NCBI GenBank assembly: GCA_019188255.1
Contig: JAETXT010000011.1
Coordinates: 1,860,001 to 1,924,000 of the forward strand
Length of the DNA stretch: 64,000 nt
Direction of reading: 5' to 3'
Source: Verticillium longisporum
Taxonomy: Eukaryota > Ascomycota > Sordariomycetes > Glomerellales > Plectosphaerellaceae
In this document: one piece after another, positions 11,028 through 22,746 of the stretch
Numbering within the stretch: the stretch's first letter is position 1
Layout: each line of letters begins with the position of its first letter
The notes under the pieces: generated by a model
Databases searched by the model: none
The model's input: the letters and a program-made list of their open reading frames with translations, nothing else
Told to the model about the DNA's origin: nothing
Translations under genes and position numbers: made by a program

Positions 11028-12731
11028 TTAAATGGCCTTCTCGTCTCCCTGGACATGCATGACCTGCCCGGGAGCTCCCGCCTCGTAATCCTTATCGTGG
11101 TCGGACACTTCGACCTCCCCAGGAACTCCCATGCTCGATTGCCAATGCATCAAGACCTTTTCGCCTGTGAACAGCCTATCAATCTGCTCAAGTGTCAGGT
11201 TCTTCGTCTCAGGATAGAAGAACCAGATGAGCGGCAGGAAGGCAAAGTTGAACACGCTAAAGTAGGTGTACGTGTGGTGGCCAATATCCTGAATACTGAC
11301 GGGCGTAACCTTGACCACGACAAAGGTGAAGAGCCAGTTGGACGCCGTTGCCAAGGCTGCGGCACGCGTTCGGATGGTGAGCGGGGCGTACTCGGCCGGT
11401 AGCAGCCATGGGATGGCAAGGAGGCCAACGGAGAAGAAGCCGTTGAAGAGGAACAGCATGACCACGGCAACGATACCGGCCGACTTGCCCCCATCTGCGA
11501 CGGTGCCGGAGAGAATGGCCATGCAAGCGCACTGACCGGCGGCGGCAAAAAGCATGAGGTTGCGGCGGCCCACGCGATCGATGATCCAGATGGGGATCAG
11601 TGATGTGAGGAAGTAGGCAATGCCGTTGAAGCCGGCCAATAGCAGGGATAGATTTCTTTCGAGGCCAACAGACTTCTGCATGATGACTGGTGCATACTGA
11701 TTAATTTTGTTAGACTTCATTCGAATCATCGGCTTCCAGCAGACTATGAGAACTAGGGCTGGGAGGATGGGATGAGGTAAAACTCACATAAGTAATGAGG
11801 TTGATTCCAGAAATTTGTTGCATGAACTGACCACCAATACCAAGCAACGTCCGGTAGCGCAGCCTTTGAGGTCCGTCGTGAAGCAACCTCTTGTAGCTGC
11901 CAGCTTGTGAAGCTTCACGCTCCTCACGAACGGCATCTTGAATTTCTCTCATATACTGATTGATACGGGAGCCGTTTGGATCCAGTGTTTTGGCATCTGT
12001 TTCCACAGCCCACAAAACCTTCCGCGCCTCGTCGTGACGGTCATGAGCGATCAGCCAACGAGGCGACTCGGGCACGATGAGGGCGATGGTGAGGAAAGTC
12101 ATGATAGCGAACAGGATCTGCAGGGCAAGTGGGAAGCGGAACTGAGCGTCATTGGCAACAAAACTCATGCCGTAATTTGTCCAGTAAGACAGCGCAACGC
12201 CTGGCAGCTGTTAGCTTCGTTACTCGTCTGTGTAAGGGGGGTTATGGGCAGCGTACCGAAGATGTTGATAGCCAGCTCGATGGCAAGGCCTTTGCCTCTG
12301 CTCTTTGGCTTCATCAACTCCGAATGCCAAACAGGAATGGTACTCGTGTTCATGCCATTGCCCAGGCCAGCGACAATTCTTCCAATAATCATTTGCGGGA
12401 TGCAATAGGCCGACGCTTGAAGCACGGCACCGACACTTAGAACAACACACCCGATCATGATACTCCAGCGACGACCGAGCTGTTCACCCCAGAACAGGCA
12501 GATCAGAGCACCGAAAAGACAGCCAATCTCGTAAATTGAAACGACGAGACCTTGCAAATTGGCGCTGCCATTGGCATTATCGCTTGTGTCAATCTCAGGA
12601 AAGGTTCGCGTAAAGGCATCGCCGGTGAGCATTCCACTCATAACGCCCTGATCAAAGCCGAAGAGCAAGAATCCTGAACCTGCGGCTATTGTGATCTGCG
12701 TTTGCAGGGCTTTCCCCGTGAGGAAAACCAT
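11028..12731 (-). CDS. MFS sugar transporter (12 TMS, sugar porter family)
   Basis: Plasma-membrane hexose/pentose proton symporter type, 518 aa after removing introns 12201-12256 and 11697-11787. Start ATG 12729-12731 (MVFLTGKALQTQITIAAGSG). Diagnostic sites: GFLLFGFDQGVMSG in TMS1, GEQLGRRWS loop, GRIVAGLGNGMNTSTIPVWHSE, VPESPRWLI after TMS6, GGQFMQQISGINLITYYAP in TMS7 across the second splice junction, DRVGRRNLML, and the terminal FYPETKNLTLEQID. The second splice site restores ITYYAP, which supports it. Regulation is probably by carbon source, but no operator is identifiable. The substrate cannot be told from sequence; a polyol or pentose would suit the downstream transketolase and SDR. 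Confidence 0.93.
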
Positions 12732-14091
12732 GGTGTTCTGTTGCAGCCGTTGGGACAGCGGACGGCGAGACAATGATTGGGGCAACGAATTGGAAATTCT
12801 GCGTCAAACGGTGCGATCAACAAAACGAGATGATGATTCAAGTGGAAGACCGCTTTCAAAGCTGGGAAGGTATCATGTTGATTTGCTTGGACTCTGGGGA
12901 TCGTGGGTCTTGTTGGTAGTTATAATCACCTCAATGCCATCAGAACTGACGCGGTGTCAGAACGAATCGGACGCACACCGCATCATTCCACACTATTCCT
13001 GTCTTCGGGCCTCTCTCTCCACACTCGCGGGGACCCCACGGGCAGAAGAGATTCAAGTATGCAGCCCTGATGAGACCATTTTCCTGGGCCAGAATGACTC
13101 GCGGGATCGGCCAATATTGGGTGAAACAATCCTCGGCAGTCAATTCGCAGCCTGGTAGAGCAATTGCAAGCGCATCAGCGTCGGATCCGTCGCCGATCGC
13201 CCGAGCCGGAGGGCAAAGTCCGCAGCCGGCGTGGGCAGACATTGCTAGGGTGATCGCGTGGAACTTCCTCACCCGCCAGAACGCCGGTGCCATGACGTTT
13301 GCCCGCTTAGCCGACCAGACTTGCACTGCACGCCTGGCTTGGCGAACGTGAGGACTACAGCCGACGGGATGGGGCTCCAAAAACTATGACACCCAACTTG
13401 CAGACTCCAGAAAGTGAGATTGAAGGCCGACGGCGCTTCTGATTTCGTCCTTGGCCAGTGTTTGTGTTTCGTTGCGCCTGCAGGCTCACACAACGGTGAT
13501 ACTCGCCAATCCTGAGGTTAATCGTGAAATACAAGATTGAAAGCGCCTATTTCCAAGCTCTTCGTCAGCCCAACAAAAATGGTGTAGTTAACATGTGGTA
13601 ACCTTTTTGTATCTCTCTTGCCAATGCGCAAACTTCATGGGTGGCTATGTCCATTGCATGTACATGTTCGCTGCATCAAGAACAATCCAGACGCTCGCGC
13701 TTCAGACGTCTAAGATGACAATCTTTGTTGCCGTAGAGACTCTCATTGAGAATTATTGTGCTGGACCTAGCTCTCAGGGATATTGAATTCATCAATTTGC
13801 CGTACCGCGCATCAGGACCACAAGCAGCGCTATTGTATCTCTTCAGTCCTCCCGAGACGCCGATGCCTGAAGAAGAAGGAATTTTCTCACAGCAATAGGG
13901 GTGGCAGCTCAAGGTCTGCTTTACTTTTGCCCCGAAACGTGACAGCCGGTGATATTCAACAGCCAGGACATCAGAGAGCATCTGTGGAGGACCCTGAAAA
14001 GGGATGCCCTGGAAGACGTCCTGGAGAGTACGGCGGCGACACTGAGGGTGACTGGTATGCTTTGCTGACAACCGCGTTCTGAACCAAGACC
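12732..14091. other. intergenic, 1.36 kb
   Basis: Upstream region of the sugar transporter, then the 3' flank of the kinase-like pseudogene. Open frames here are short and show no domain I recognise. Confidence 0.45.
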
Positions 14092-15165
14092 CTAAACACC
14101 GATGGTCTTCAGAATAGTGGTCAGGCCCTCTGCATCCCCAGCCAGAGACCCGGCTGATTCTTTCTTCACCCATCCTTCAGTGTATCCACCGCCGAAATCG
14201 GTGACCCAAGCATCGTCGTTCTCATCGATCAACACGTTGTCTGCCTTCACGTCGCCCCAAATAACACCAGCCGTATGTAAGGCCTCGACAGTGCAGCAAA
14301 CCTGGTTCTTCCACTTTTCCTTCAAAGCGGTAGACGTATGAGGCTCCACGGCGCAAGTTAGCGTCCTGGCTCTGCAGTTGATATACGAGAGCAGGAGTCC
14401 GAAAACCACACCACTTTCGTCTCGTACCAGACCGTGAAGACGCGGAAGTCGCGCTTCAGGACTGAGAATCGCCTTGCTTATCTTTTGATAAGTGGTCAGC
14501 TCACGAGATGCGGAGCGCAGGTCTCCAGATTGGAGCCATTTGAGGAAGAATGAAGCTGAGCTGCCAACCGGCCTGACTTTCTTCGGCTTCCCTGCGAGCG
14601 CGTGCTCGGGGGTTTCGGCGCAGATTATAACGTCGGATGGGTTGAAGCATTGCCAGCCTGAATACAGATCGGGTGGCAGAGGTATACCAAGTCCAATCTA
14701 CTTGATGTCGTCCTTGGTCGTTTCACGCTGGCTTGGAGATAGCTCGCCTGCTGTGACCACCAAGGTGTAGACCGACGTCTCGGCGGAAAAATAATCGCGA
14801 AGAGTGAGTTCGGCGGATGCACTTGCCCCTTTTCTCGGAAGCCCTCGCAGCACAGGTAGAAAAGGTTCGATTGCCTAGTCCAGAAAGTCCTCGACTGTCT
14901 GACCATCCAGTTCGCCTTCGTCTGCAACCTTGAGAAAGAACAGATATTTCTCTTTCAGTTGAAACGAGCCTGAGAAATTGTCTTCAGAGAGACGAATAAC
15001 AAGCCGATTGCCATTGCACATGACAATGATCGTGGAGTCTGTGTCAAGATCGCTCCAGGTAAATTCGGTGATTGCGTAGCAGGGCATATCTTCATCGAAC
15101 TCAGACACCGCCGCAGGGGCGACCACGCAAGTGTCAGAGCCTGCTTCAGGGCATGATTCGAGCAT
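14092..15165 (-). pseudogene. kinase-like gene interrupted by two in-frame TAG codons
   Basis: A single frame runs about 357 codons from ATG 15163-15165 to TAG 14092-14094 and is broken only by TAG at 14875-14877 and 14698-14700. The whole frame reads as one protein of a fungal kinase-like family. The N-terminal half includes LRDYFSAETSVYTLVVTAGE; the C-terminal half has a catalytic loop (GVIWGDVKADNVLID) and an activation-segment DFG (AWVTDFGGGYTEGW). Both stops sit where Gln (CAG) would read well (FLD-stop-AIEPFL and DIK-stop-IGLGIPLP). CAG to TAG is a CpA to TpA change, the RIP preference. HRD is replaced by WGD, as in this atypical family. Alternative: two separate short proteins, which I think unlikely. 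Confidence 0.75.
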
Positions 15166-15633
15166 CGTGTCTGATGCCGGCTTGCTGTTGACGCCCTGGA
15201 CCTAGGCGACGTGCGGAGATCGAGTCGCGGGCGTGAACGTCAGGGAGAGGCGGTGTCGATGTGAAGCTGACATGGTCATAGCACATCCGACGCTGGAAAA
15301 GGCCAGTAGCAGTGCCCTGGCCTCGACCCCTGGTTGGCAAGTGAAGGATGTGATAGCGTATTGCGATGAACTCTGTAATACCAAAAATCGCCTGGCATGC
15401 ACTGTAAACACCTATAATTTGTTTGCTCTCATTGAAATTTATCTACTGATCGATTACCCTTGTTCCAACACGGTTGCTCCCAACCATGTAGTGCACCCCC
15501 TTGCTCAGATCACTCAGAACACTAACATCCATCTACAATGCGATACATCCAGTCGGTGAAGCAAGATAATGTCACGACAACTTATCCAGCTCAATAACGC
15601 CTGTGCTGAAAAACATCAAAGTAAAGCAAGTTC
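15166..15633. other. intergenic, 468 bp
   Basis: Upstream of the kinase-like pseudogene and 3' of the Zn2Cys6 gene. No gene seen. Confidence 0.5.
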
Positions 15634-17724
15634 TCAATCCTCCCCCAGATCCCCCCAGAAATCTTTTAGATCATCCGCCCGCCACTTAGTCCCCCACCCA
15701 CTCTCGCGTTCGATCCTCCCCAGCAGCTCCAGAATGGCCGCATGCTCGGCCGGGTGGCTCATACACCGCCCAGCGATCCACAGCGGCTGGATGCTATTCG
15801 TCCACGCGCCGTGGTGGTGGTTCGTCATGCTGATCCCGCAAATCCGCCTCGCGTGCCAGAGGGCCGACCTCGGGCGCGGCGCGAGCCTCAAGCCTGGCGG
15901 GCGGTTCTGCAGCATCAGCAGCGCGGCCGTGTGGTGCAGCTGGTTGCCCGACACGGCGGCGGCATTGCTGTAGAGGACGGTCGGGAACGGGTCCGAGGGC
16001 GTCGACGGCGTCGCGAGGACGTGGTGCATCGCGGGCGGGCGGAGGGCGTGCCAAGCCTCGACGTGCCGCCACAGGCGCGCCCACGATGTGCGGTAGCCGG
16101 CGTCGCTGCGGGGCCCGTCGAAGAAGAGCCCGCCCGGGTTGGCCGCGGCCAGGGGTGCGAGGAGGTCGAGGACCTGGGCGACGAGGTAGACGGAGTAGTT
16201 AGCCCACATGTCGAACGTCGTGGCCGAGCGGAAGAGAGCGACGTCGGCGTTGAGGGACGATGATGCGCTGCGCGGGGAGCCGGTCCAGCGGGAGGCGGGG
16301 ATGAGGGTCTTGACGGAGGAGATGAGGCCGCCGCAGACGTCCATGCGGGCGAAGCACCAGAAGAGGGCCTGCTCCAGACCGCCGGAGAAGCCCGTCATCT
16401 GCACGGCTTCCATGAGACTGGCGCAGCCGTCGAGATGGCGGCGCCAGGCTTTGGGGGAGCAGCTGCACATTTCGAGAACACAGAGGACGACGCAGGACGC
16501 GATGACTGGCGTCGTTCGGGTCGAGAGCTGGGGGAGGAGCAGGTGGATGGCTTCCTGATAAAGGGCGAGGCTGCGGTCCGTAGCTCGGTTGGAGTCTTTG
16601 AGCTCGAGCTGTCGAGCCGACAGGGCGAGCATGGAATATCGCAAGTGGTCGTGGTCACGAGCCAAGGTGGGCAGCACATTTTGAAAATGACACTGGTTGT
16701 CGAACTTGTCCAACCAGGGCGATATCTCTTCGAACCAGTTCTTCCATAGAACAATCTCCTCTTGGTTGGATAGACTAGGGGGCTCATGGTCCGAGGTTAG
16801 GTCATTCTGGATGAGAACTTCGTCGCTTGTTGAAGATGTGCTCGACCTGACGGAGTGCTGTTTGTAGACATTTTCGATACCTTGAGTTGGTGTTCCAGGT
16901 CGTGTTGGAACATTAGACCTCACCTCCTGGATGAGGTGGTTCCTGAGGGTCGAGTGCAGCTCATGGTAAGCCGATCCCGGCAGGAAGATGCCATCGTCGT
17001 ATGACCCTTCAGGGCTGAAGAGTTGTTCTCCGAAATCAAAGACCTGTTCGGGAATCGGTGACTCGTGGACAATAGGGTTCACTGGTAGCCTTTCCAATGA
17101 GTCAAATTGGGTGTGCTGCGACAATGAGCTTGCCAGGTCGTGCGACGTATTCGCTCCACCTTGGCTAAATAGCAGGAGGTTAGCGACAGCGCTGTCAGTG
17201 ATAATGTGCGAGGCTGCCGAAGGGGAATCCCTAAAATCGGCCAAGTCGGTAGGTTGCTGGTTTCCAAGATTTTTACTCTCCGTCGGCAGGCAAAGCTGTC
17301 GACTGCCTCTTGGTTCCTCGTACCTCCTCCTCACAGGCGACAGCACGGCTTGACATCGCGGTGACTCCCCCTCCTCACTGTCCACCTCGAAGTCAATTGG
17401 GTTGTGATACTCCCGAATAACTTCGTCCGTGACGTCTAGGATTTCGAACCCCTTTGGTCGCCTCTTCGGCGCCTTCATAGATGGGTGATCCCTACATATG
17501 GTCTGCGCGTTTTCGTCCCGAAACGTCACCTTGAGGCCCCATCGGCACGCCTCTCTCCGCCGAGCGCAGCCGCCGCACGCGGGGTGGGCCTCATCGCATT
17601 TGCGCTTCTTGTGACGGCAATTGAGGCACCCTGTGCGGGTCCGCTTCTTCTTGGGTTTCGGTCTTGGTATCGATGTAGAGAGAGGAGAAGACGGCGAGGG
17701 TGAAGAGAATGTTTCGTCAGGCAT
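15634..17724 (-). CDS. Zn(II)2Cys6 fungal transcription factor
   Basis: Nuclear regulator of 696 aa encoded by one exon; start ATG 17722-17724. A Ser/Pro-rich head is followed by a basic PKPKKKRTRTG stretch and the binuclear zinc cluster GCLNCRHKKRKCDEAHPACG (C-x2-C-x6-C-x5-C-x2-C-x6-C, about residues 33-61). The middle is acidic and low in structure. From about residue 325 a fungal-specific regulatory region follows (IVLWKNWFEEISPWLDKFDN, then TTPVIASCVVLCVLEMCSCS and a helix with WRRHLDGCASLMEAVQ). This layout is common for carbon or secondary-metabolism regulators. It lies between the sugar transporter and the transketolase and might control them (inference from position only). Confidence 0.92.
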   Translation of the reverse strand: MPDETFSSPSPSSPLSTSIPRPKPKKKRTRTGCLNCRHKKRKCDEAHPACGGCARRREACRWGLKVTFRDENAQTICRDHPSMKAPKRRPKGFEILDVTDEVIREYHNPIDFEVDSEEGESPRCQAVLSPVRRRYEEPRGSRQLCLPTESKNLGNQQPTDLADFRDSPSAASHIITDSAVANLLLFSQGGANTSHDLASSLSQHTQFDSLERLPVNPIVHESPIPEQVFDFGEQLFSPEGSYDDGIFLPGSAYHELHSTLRNHLIQEVRSNVPTRPGTPTQGIENVYKQHSVRSSTSSTSDEVLIQNDLTSDHEPPSLSNQEEIVLWKNWFEEISPWLDKFDNQCHFQNVLPTLARDHDHLRYSMLALSARQLELKDSNRATDRSLALYQEAIHLLLPQLSTRTTPVIASCVVLCVLEMCSCSPKAWRRHLDGCASLMEAVQMTGFSGGLEQALFWCFARMDVCGGLISSVKTLIPASRWTGSPRSASSSLNADVALFRSATTFDMWANYSVYLVAQVLDLLAPLAAANPGGLFFDGPRSDAGYRTSWARLWRHVEAWHALRPPAMHHVLATPSTPSDPFPTVLYSNAAAVSGNQLHHTAALLMLQNRPPGLRLAPRPRSALWHARRICGISMTNHHHGAWTNSIQPLWIAGRCMSHPAEHAAILELLGRIERESGWGTKWRADDLKDFWGDLGED

Positions 17725-18363
17725 GTTGGGAGTGGTGATGCGGTTGGCAAGCGAGCGGCCCCCATTAGATGAGCATTACTGCCGAGTTGGTGAGCCTGCC
17801 GAGACGTAACGACAAATGTCGAGCCGCTTGACAGAAGATGCATGTGGTACTGTCGCCAGTGCTTTGCCGTGTCCTCCCGGTTGTTCTTCGTGATGCGGCG
17901 AGAATATCCAGTAGCTTCTACGTGTGGGGATGGGAGGGCAACTCGAAGCGCACTTGGCCAAGAAAGGTGGTGTGGAGGGTGAGTGGTCATGAGAGCTGTT
18001 GACTCAAACCGACGACGATCGATGGCAAGTGGAAGCGCCTTGCTTCAGGCCGACAGGCGTACTACAGCGAAAGCGGTTAGCCAATCTTTCTGAGCCAAGG
18101 TCATCGTTCCGACGGATGTAACCCGCTCACGAAGTACTTCGCTATTGCCAGCTCGTCTCATCTAGTGTCCTCTGTCGCGTCGTCGACTGGAGCTGGACTG
18201 ACATTGACGACTGGTTTTCAATGTCCTCCCGTTTAGCTGACCACCTTTGGAAATAGTAATTCATTATTTTCGTGTAACAACTTGTTAGAACATGCAACCT
18301 CCAACTCCGTGATCACCCTAGCCATCTATCTGCAAATGCCACATTTTCGTCCCGCGCCTCGCA
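17725..18363. other. intergenic, 639 bp
   Basis: Promoter side of the Zn2Cys6 gene and 3' flank of the transketolase gene. No gene recognised. Confidence 0.5.
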
Positions 18364-20666
18364 TCAATGCCTTGTGTTGTTCAGATCCCTGAACTCGCCC
18401 CTCAAACTCTCAACGCCCTCCCTTCTGACTTCCTCGACAAGCTTTGCAACCTCGGGTGCAATGACAGCCTCGTCGAACCCAAAGTACTTGTACGCCGCCG
18501 GTCCGGGCAGCGAGTGCCCGAATGTGCTCATGGACCAACCGGCATCGGCATACCTCTCCCACCCGTTGACGGCGTAGGCTTCGATGACGACGCGTGGCGC
18601 CTTGCTCCTGTACTGGAGTACCTCACGCTTGTACTCGATGCTCTGCCTCTCGAAGAGGCGCTGGCACGGGAAGCTGACGATGCGCGCCTTGATGCCGAAC
18701 TTTTCGCCCAGGAGTGCAGCCGTCTTGACGGCAAAGACCATCTCGGCGCCAATGCCGATAAGGGTGACGTCCGCATCCGCGACTTCCTGGAAAACATAGG
18801 CGCCACGTAGAACACCGTCGCGGGATGTGTGAGCGGGGTATTGTTCGAGGTTTTGGCGGGAAAGGGAGATGATGGACGGAGTATTAGGAGCGTCTAGTGC
18901 AGCCAAAAAGGCGCCTGCCGTCTCTTCGCTGTCGCAGGGGCGGATGTAGAGGATATTCGGCATGGCGCGGTACAAAGACGCGAGAGCAATAGGCTGGTGT
19001 GTAGGGCCGTCCTCGCCTGTACCGATAGAGTCGTGCGTTGCAATATGGATTTGCTGGAGGCCTTGCAGGGCACCCATGCGGACACCAGGGGCGGCGTACT
19101 ATCTTTGTCAGATGTTTACGAAGCAAAAAGCAGGAATCGAGTACTCACGATGTAAAACATGAAAAAGCTGGAGGTGATGGGAAGGATCGTGCCTTTGCCG
19201 TAGGCAGCGAGACCGTTGGAGATGGAAGCCATCGCGTGCTCGCGGATGCCCCAATGGATGTAACGGCCAGAGTAGTCGCCGTTGATCCCGCAAGCTGTCT
19301 TCAGGTTGGGCTGTAATTAATTAGCAAGCGCACTCTTGGAAAAGACACGGCACGAATTTACATTTTGGAAATCAACCTTGCCCTTCCAGATCATGTTAAC
19401 CGACGGCGAGAGATCGGCGGTACCAACCATCATATTCTGAAGCTTGGCTGCCAGCGGGTTGCACACCAGACCGGCCGATTTCCTGGACGCCGTGGGCGTG
19501 GTAGGGAAGTCTTCTTTGGCGGGGATGAGCGACTTGTAGTCGGCGGTAAACCGACCAGCAACACGATCCCTGAACTCAGCAGCCAGCTCAGGGAAGTCGC
19601 GAGTGTAATTGTCAAGGAGCTTGTTCCAGTCCGACTCGAATTTTGCACCACGCTCCCTGGCCTCACTGAAGTAGTTGTAAACTTCCTCGGAGACGTGGAA
19701 ATGCTTCGCAGGATCCAGGCCGAAGCTCTTCTTGATGTTTGCGATATCAGAAACACCCAAAGCCGCGCCATGGGCTTTGGCATCACCAGCAACAGCACTG
19801 CCGACGCCGATGACTGTGCGAATGTTGATGAACGTGGGCTTCTCTTGGCTGGCACGAGCTCGGGTGAGGGCCTTGACGATGCCCTCGACATCCCAGTTGC
19901 CGTCTTCGATGGAGACAACGTCCCAACCGCAAGCTTCCATCTTCGCATTGACGTCTTCTGTGTTGCAGAGATCAACGCTACCGTCGCAGGTGATCTGGTT
20001 GTTGTCATACATAATGACGAGATTGTTGAGCTTCCAATGGCCGGCGAGTTGCATGGCCTCGAGAGCCACACCTTCCTGCAGACAGGCATCGCCAATCATG
20101 CAGTATGTCATGTTGTCGACCACATTGTAGCCAGGCCTATTGTACGTGGCAGCAAGATGCTTGGTGGCCATGGCGAGACCGACAGCGTTGGCGACACCCT
20201 GACCTAGCGGACCCGTTGTCACTTCGATGCCCTCGTGTTCGATCTCGGGGTGTCCGGGGCAGATGGAGTCGGTACGAGTCGAGTGGTAGGACTTGAGCTG
20301 GTCGAGTGTCATGTTCTTGTAGCCCGTCAAGTGCAAGAATGTGTATTGGAAGAGACATGTGTGGCCGTTGGATAGGACGAAGCGATCGCGGTTGAAGTAG
20401 TTGGGATTTGATGGTGAGTACTTCATGATGTACTTCCAGAGCGAGACGCCAATGGCGGCCATGCCCATGGCACCGCCAGGGTGGCCACCCTTGAACTGTT
20501 CACACAAATCGGCAATGAGGCAGCGGAACGTCTTGAGGACATGATCAACTTCGTTCTTCTGTGTGGTCGAAAGCGAGAAGGTGTTCGGTTGCTTAGCACC
20601 GTTGACGGCAGAAATGGCGTTGAGGTCGACGAGCCCCTGGTCGACAGGGACTGCACTACGTGCCAT
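18364..20666 (-). CDS. transketolase family enzyme, dihydroxyacetone-synthase-like
   Basis: Thiamine-diphosphate enzyme that moves two-carbon ketol units between sugar phosphates; 733 aa after removing introns 19311-19361 and 19099-19148. Start ATG 20664-20666. Motifs: EQFKGGHPGGAMGM, RDRFVLSNGHTCLFQYTFLH, CPGHPE...EVTTGPLGQGVANAVG, the ThDP site GDACLQEG...MYDNNQITCDG, the pyrimidine-domain GIREHAMASI, and DSIGTGEDGPTHQP. GDA in place of GDG, the SICPGHPE form and CLFQY are features I associate with dihydroxyacetone synthase rather than housekeeping transketolase. The C-terminus (LNNTRH) has no PTS1, unlike yeast peroxisomal DHAS, so a cytosolic role is likelier. It probably acts in pentose or polyol metabolism with the neighbouring SDR. 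Confidence 0.92.
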
Positions 20667-21744
20667 TGTGCAGGTGTTGGATCCGTCTGATGTTCAGTGA
20701 TTTTCGAGTGCTGTGAGAATGCAATGTCGTCTACAGAGCGTTGGGAACGGCAAATGGATTCTGACAGCGGAGGACACAGGAAAGCACGAGCCAGCCTCCA
20801 TGAGCATTGAAGCCCATTAGATATATCGGCAGTCATGGCTGGACATCTCTTGCTGGTGGCTCGGAAGACCGAATTGGGATGTGACATGGACGAAGTGGTT
20901 CTCAGGTGCCAAACATTACGGAATTGAGAAAGTACCTGGTCAAGACCCAACGAAAGGGGAATTCCCAAGCGCCGGGCTAGGCTTCGAGGCGAGGCAGACG
21001 CCTGAGTCGGGCTGCTTGAAGTACTCTTCAGTCGGAGGGCGACCAGATCGGTTTTGAGGTCTGAGTATTGACCATAATGGCAATGATGGCGGAAATGACA
21101 AATCCATCTTGAGCTTTGTTACCAAGCGCAAGCATTGCCCACTCGTCGTCTCAATCCTTATGTTTTGAGGCAGAAGATGCAAGATAGAAGAAGTGCAGAT
21201 GACCCCTCCTCACTCTGTCGAGCCCCGCCATGTTGGGGGCGGGGCGCCTTTCAGTGGGCCTTAGGTACCGCTGGTAGGGAGGTCGCAGGGGTTACCACTG
21301 CGAAGCACCCCGAAATCTTTAGTTCGCCACTGTTTGCGCTTGCAACTGCCCAGGTCTGGATCCGAGATCCCCAACAGTTCCTGTGGCCAAAAGGGAAGAC
21401 CATACATTGTGCGTTTCTGCATGCGCTTGCAGCTGCGCTTCGACTTCCATCATCATTCTCGGCACAAAAATTCATGCTTTCGCCGATTGTAGCTGCCGTG
21501 AAAGTCCAAGCGAACTTCTCCAACTTACCCGTGCCCTCAGATATGGATATGGCAAGTAGCTGTTTACTTTGCCCACGATGACTTCAGCGCGCCTAACAAC
21601 GCCAACTGTCTTCGTTCAGCATTCCGTCAAGAACGTCCCGATCCCCTCATTCGTTAGCCCATCATTTTCGACTTGGGTAAGAGCGTGCACTTGAAACTGC
21701 AAACAAGCTCTTGACTTCAGTCCTCACACAACTACAATCACAAC
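20667..21744. other. divergent promoter region between transketolase and SDR
   Basis: About 1.1 kb between divergently transcribed genes; shared regulation is possible. No gene and no clear operator is visible. Confidence 0.5.
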
Positions 21745-22746
21745 ATGGCTCCCCCAGCGGCAACCAGCGACATCGCGCTACCGGCCTCGCCAGATTATCC
21801 TCTCCCTGAACAGAAGGATCCATTGGCATCCTCATCACCAGTCACGAGCCTCTTCTCTCTGTCATCCAAGACCATCGCCATCACAGGAGGCGGTCGTGGC
21901 CTCGGCATCACTTTTGCCCTCGCCGTCCTCGAGGCGGGGGCCATCCCGCCTGTCTCGACATTCTAGAGTCACCCTCGCCTGTCGAGTGGGCCCACCTGAC
22001 CAAGCTCGCCGCCGCGCGTGGCCAGCACGTCTCCTATCATCGTTGCGATGTGACGGACGAGGACGCCACGCGTGCCGTTCTTGAGGACATTGACGCCGCC
22101 GCGGAAGCCTGCGGCGCGCCCTTTGCCGGCACCATTGCCTGTGCGGGTATTCAACAGAAGGTGCCGGCGCTAGACTATCCTGTTGCCGACTTTGAGCGGA
22201 TCCAGAGGGTGAACGTCGTGGGTGTTTTCGTGACAGCCAAGCAGACAGCGAGGATCTTGGTGGAGCGCAAGAGAGAAGGCAGCGTCGTGCTCATTGCGAG
22301 CATGTCGGGGCAGATTGCCAACAGGGTATGTGCTCGACCGTGTGATTACTTCGCAAGAACGATGGCTGACAGCTTCAGGGCCTGACATGTTCGGCCTACA
22401 ACACGAGCAAGGCGGCTGTCCAGCAGATGTGCCGCTCTCTGGCGCAAGAATGGGGCCAGTACGGCATCCGAGTCAACACGTTATCGCCCGGTGTAAGATT
22501 CCACTCCTTCCCTATCATTTGATTGCGCTAACAAGTCCATGACAGTACATCCGGACGGCAATGACGGACGAGCTTCTGGCGGCAGAGCCCGAGGTTGAGA
22601 AGACGTGGATGCGCGGCGCCATGCTCAACCGACTTGGCGTGCCCGAAGACTTCAAGGCGCCGGCTGTGTTCCTGCTGTCGGAGGGTAGCCGGTTCATGAC
22701 GGGTGCCGATCTTCGGGTGGATGGCGGGCACTGCGCCTCGGCATGA
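21745..22746 (+). CDS. short-chain dehydrogenase/reductase, polyol/ketose type, with one-base frameshift
   Basis: NAD(P)-dependent SDR resembling fungal D-arabinitol 2-dehydrogenase/sorbose-reductase relatives. Start ATG 21745. Introns 22326-22378 and 22493-22545 fit. Motifs: TGGGRGLG cofactor loop, NVVGVFVTAKQTA, IASMSG (catalytic Ser), YNTSK (catalytic Tyr/Lys), LSPGYIRTAM, and DLRVDGGHCASA at the end. Between LAVLEAG and ACLDILESPSPVEW the frame shifts: the run of five G at about 21933-21937 needs one more base. With six G the text reads EAGGHPACLDIL and the gene gives 298 aa. As written it stops after 73 codons. This is either a real inactivating deletion or a homopolymer error in the assembly; the intact remainder favours an error or a recent mutation. 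Confidence 0.85.

Noticed and set aside
14092..15165. Programmed stop-codon readthrough at the two TAG codons
   Set aside because: No readthrough context or conserved stem is evident; two CAG-to-TAG changes in a RIP-capable genome are a simpler account.
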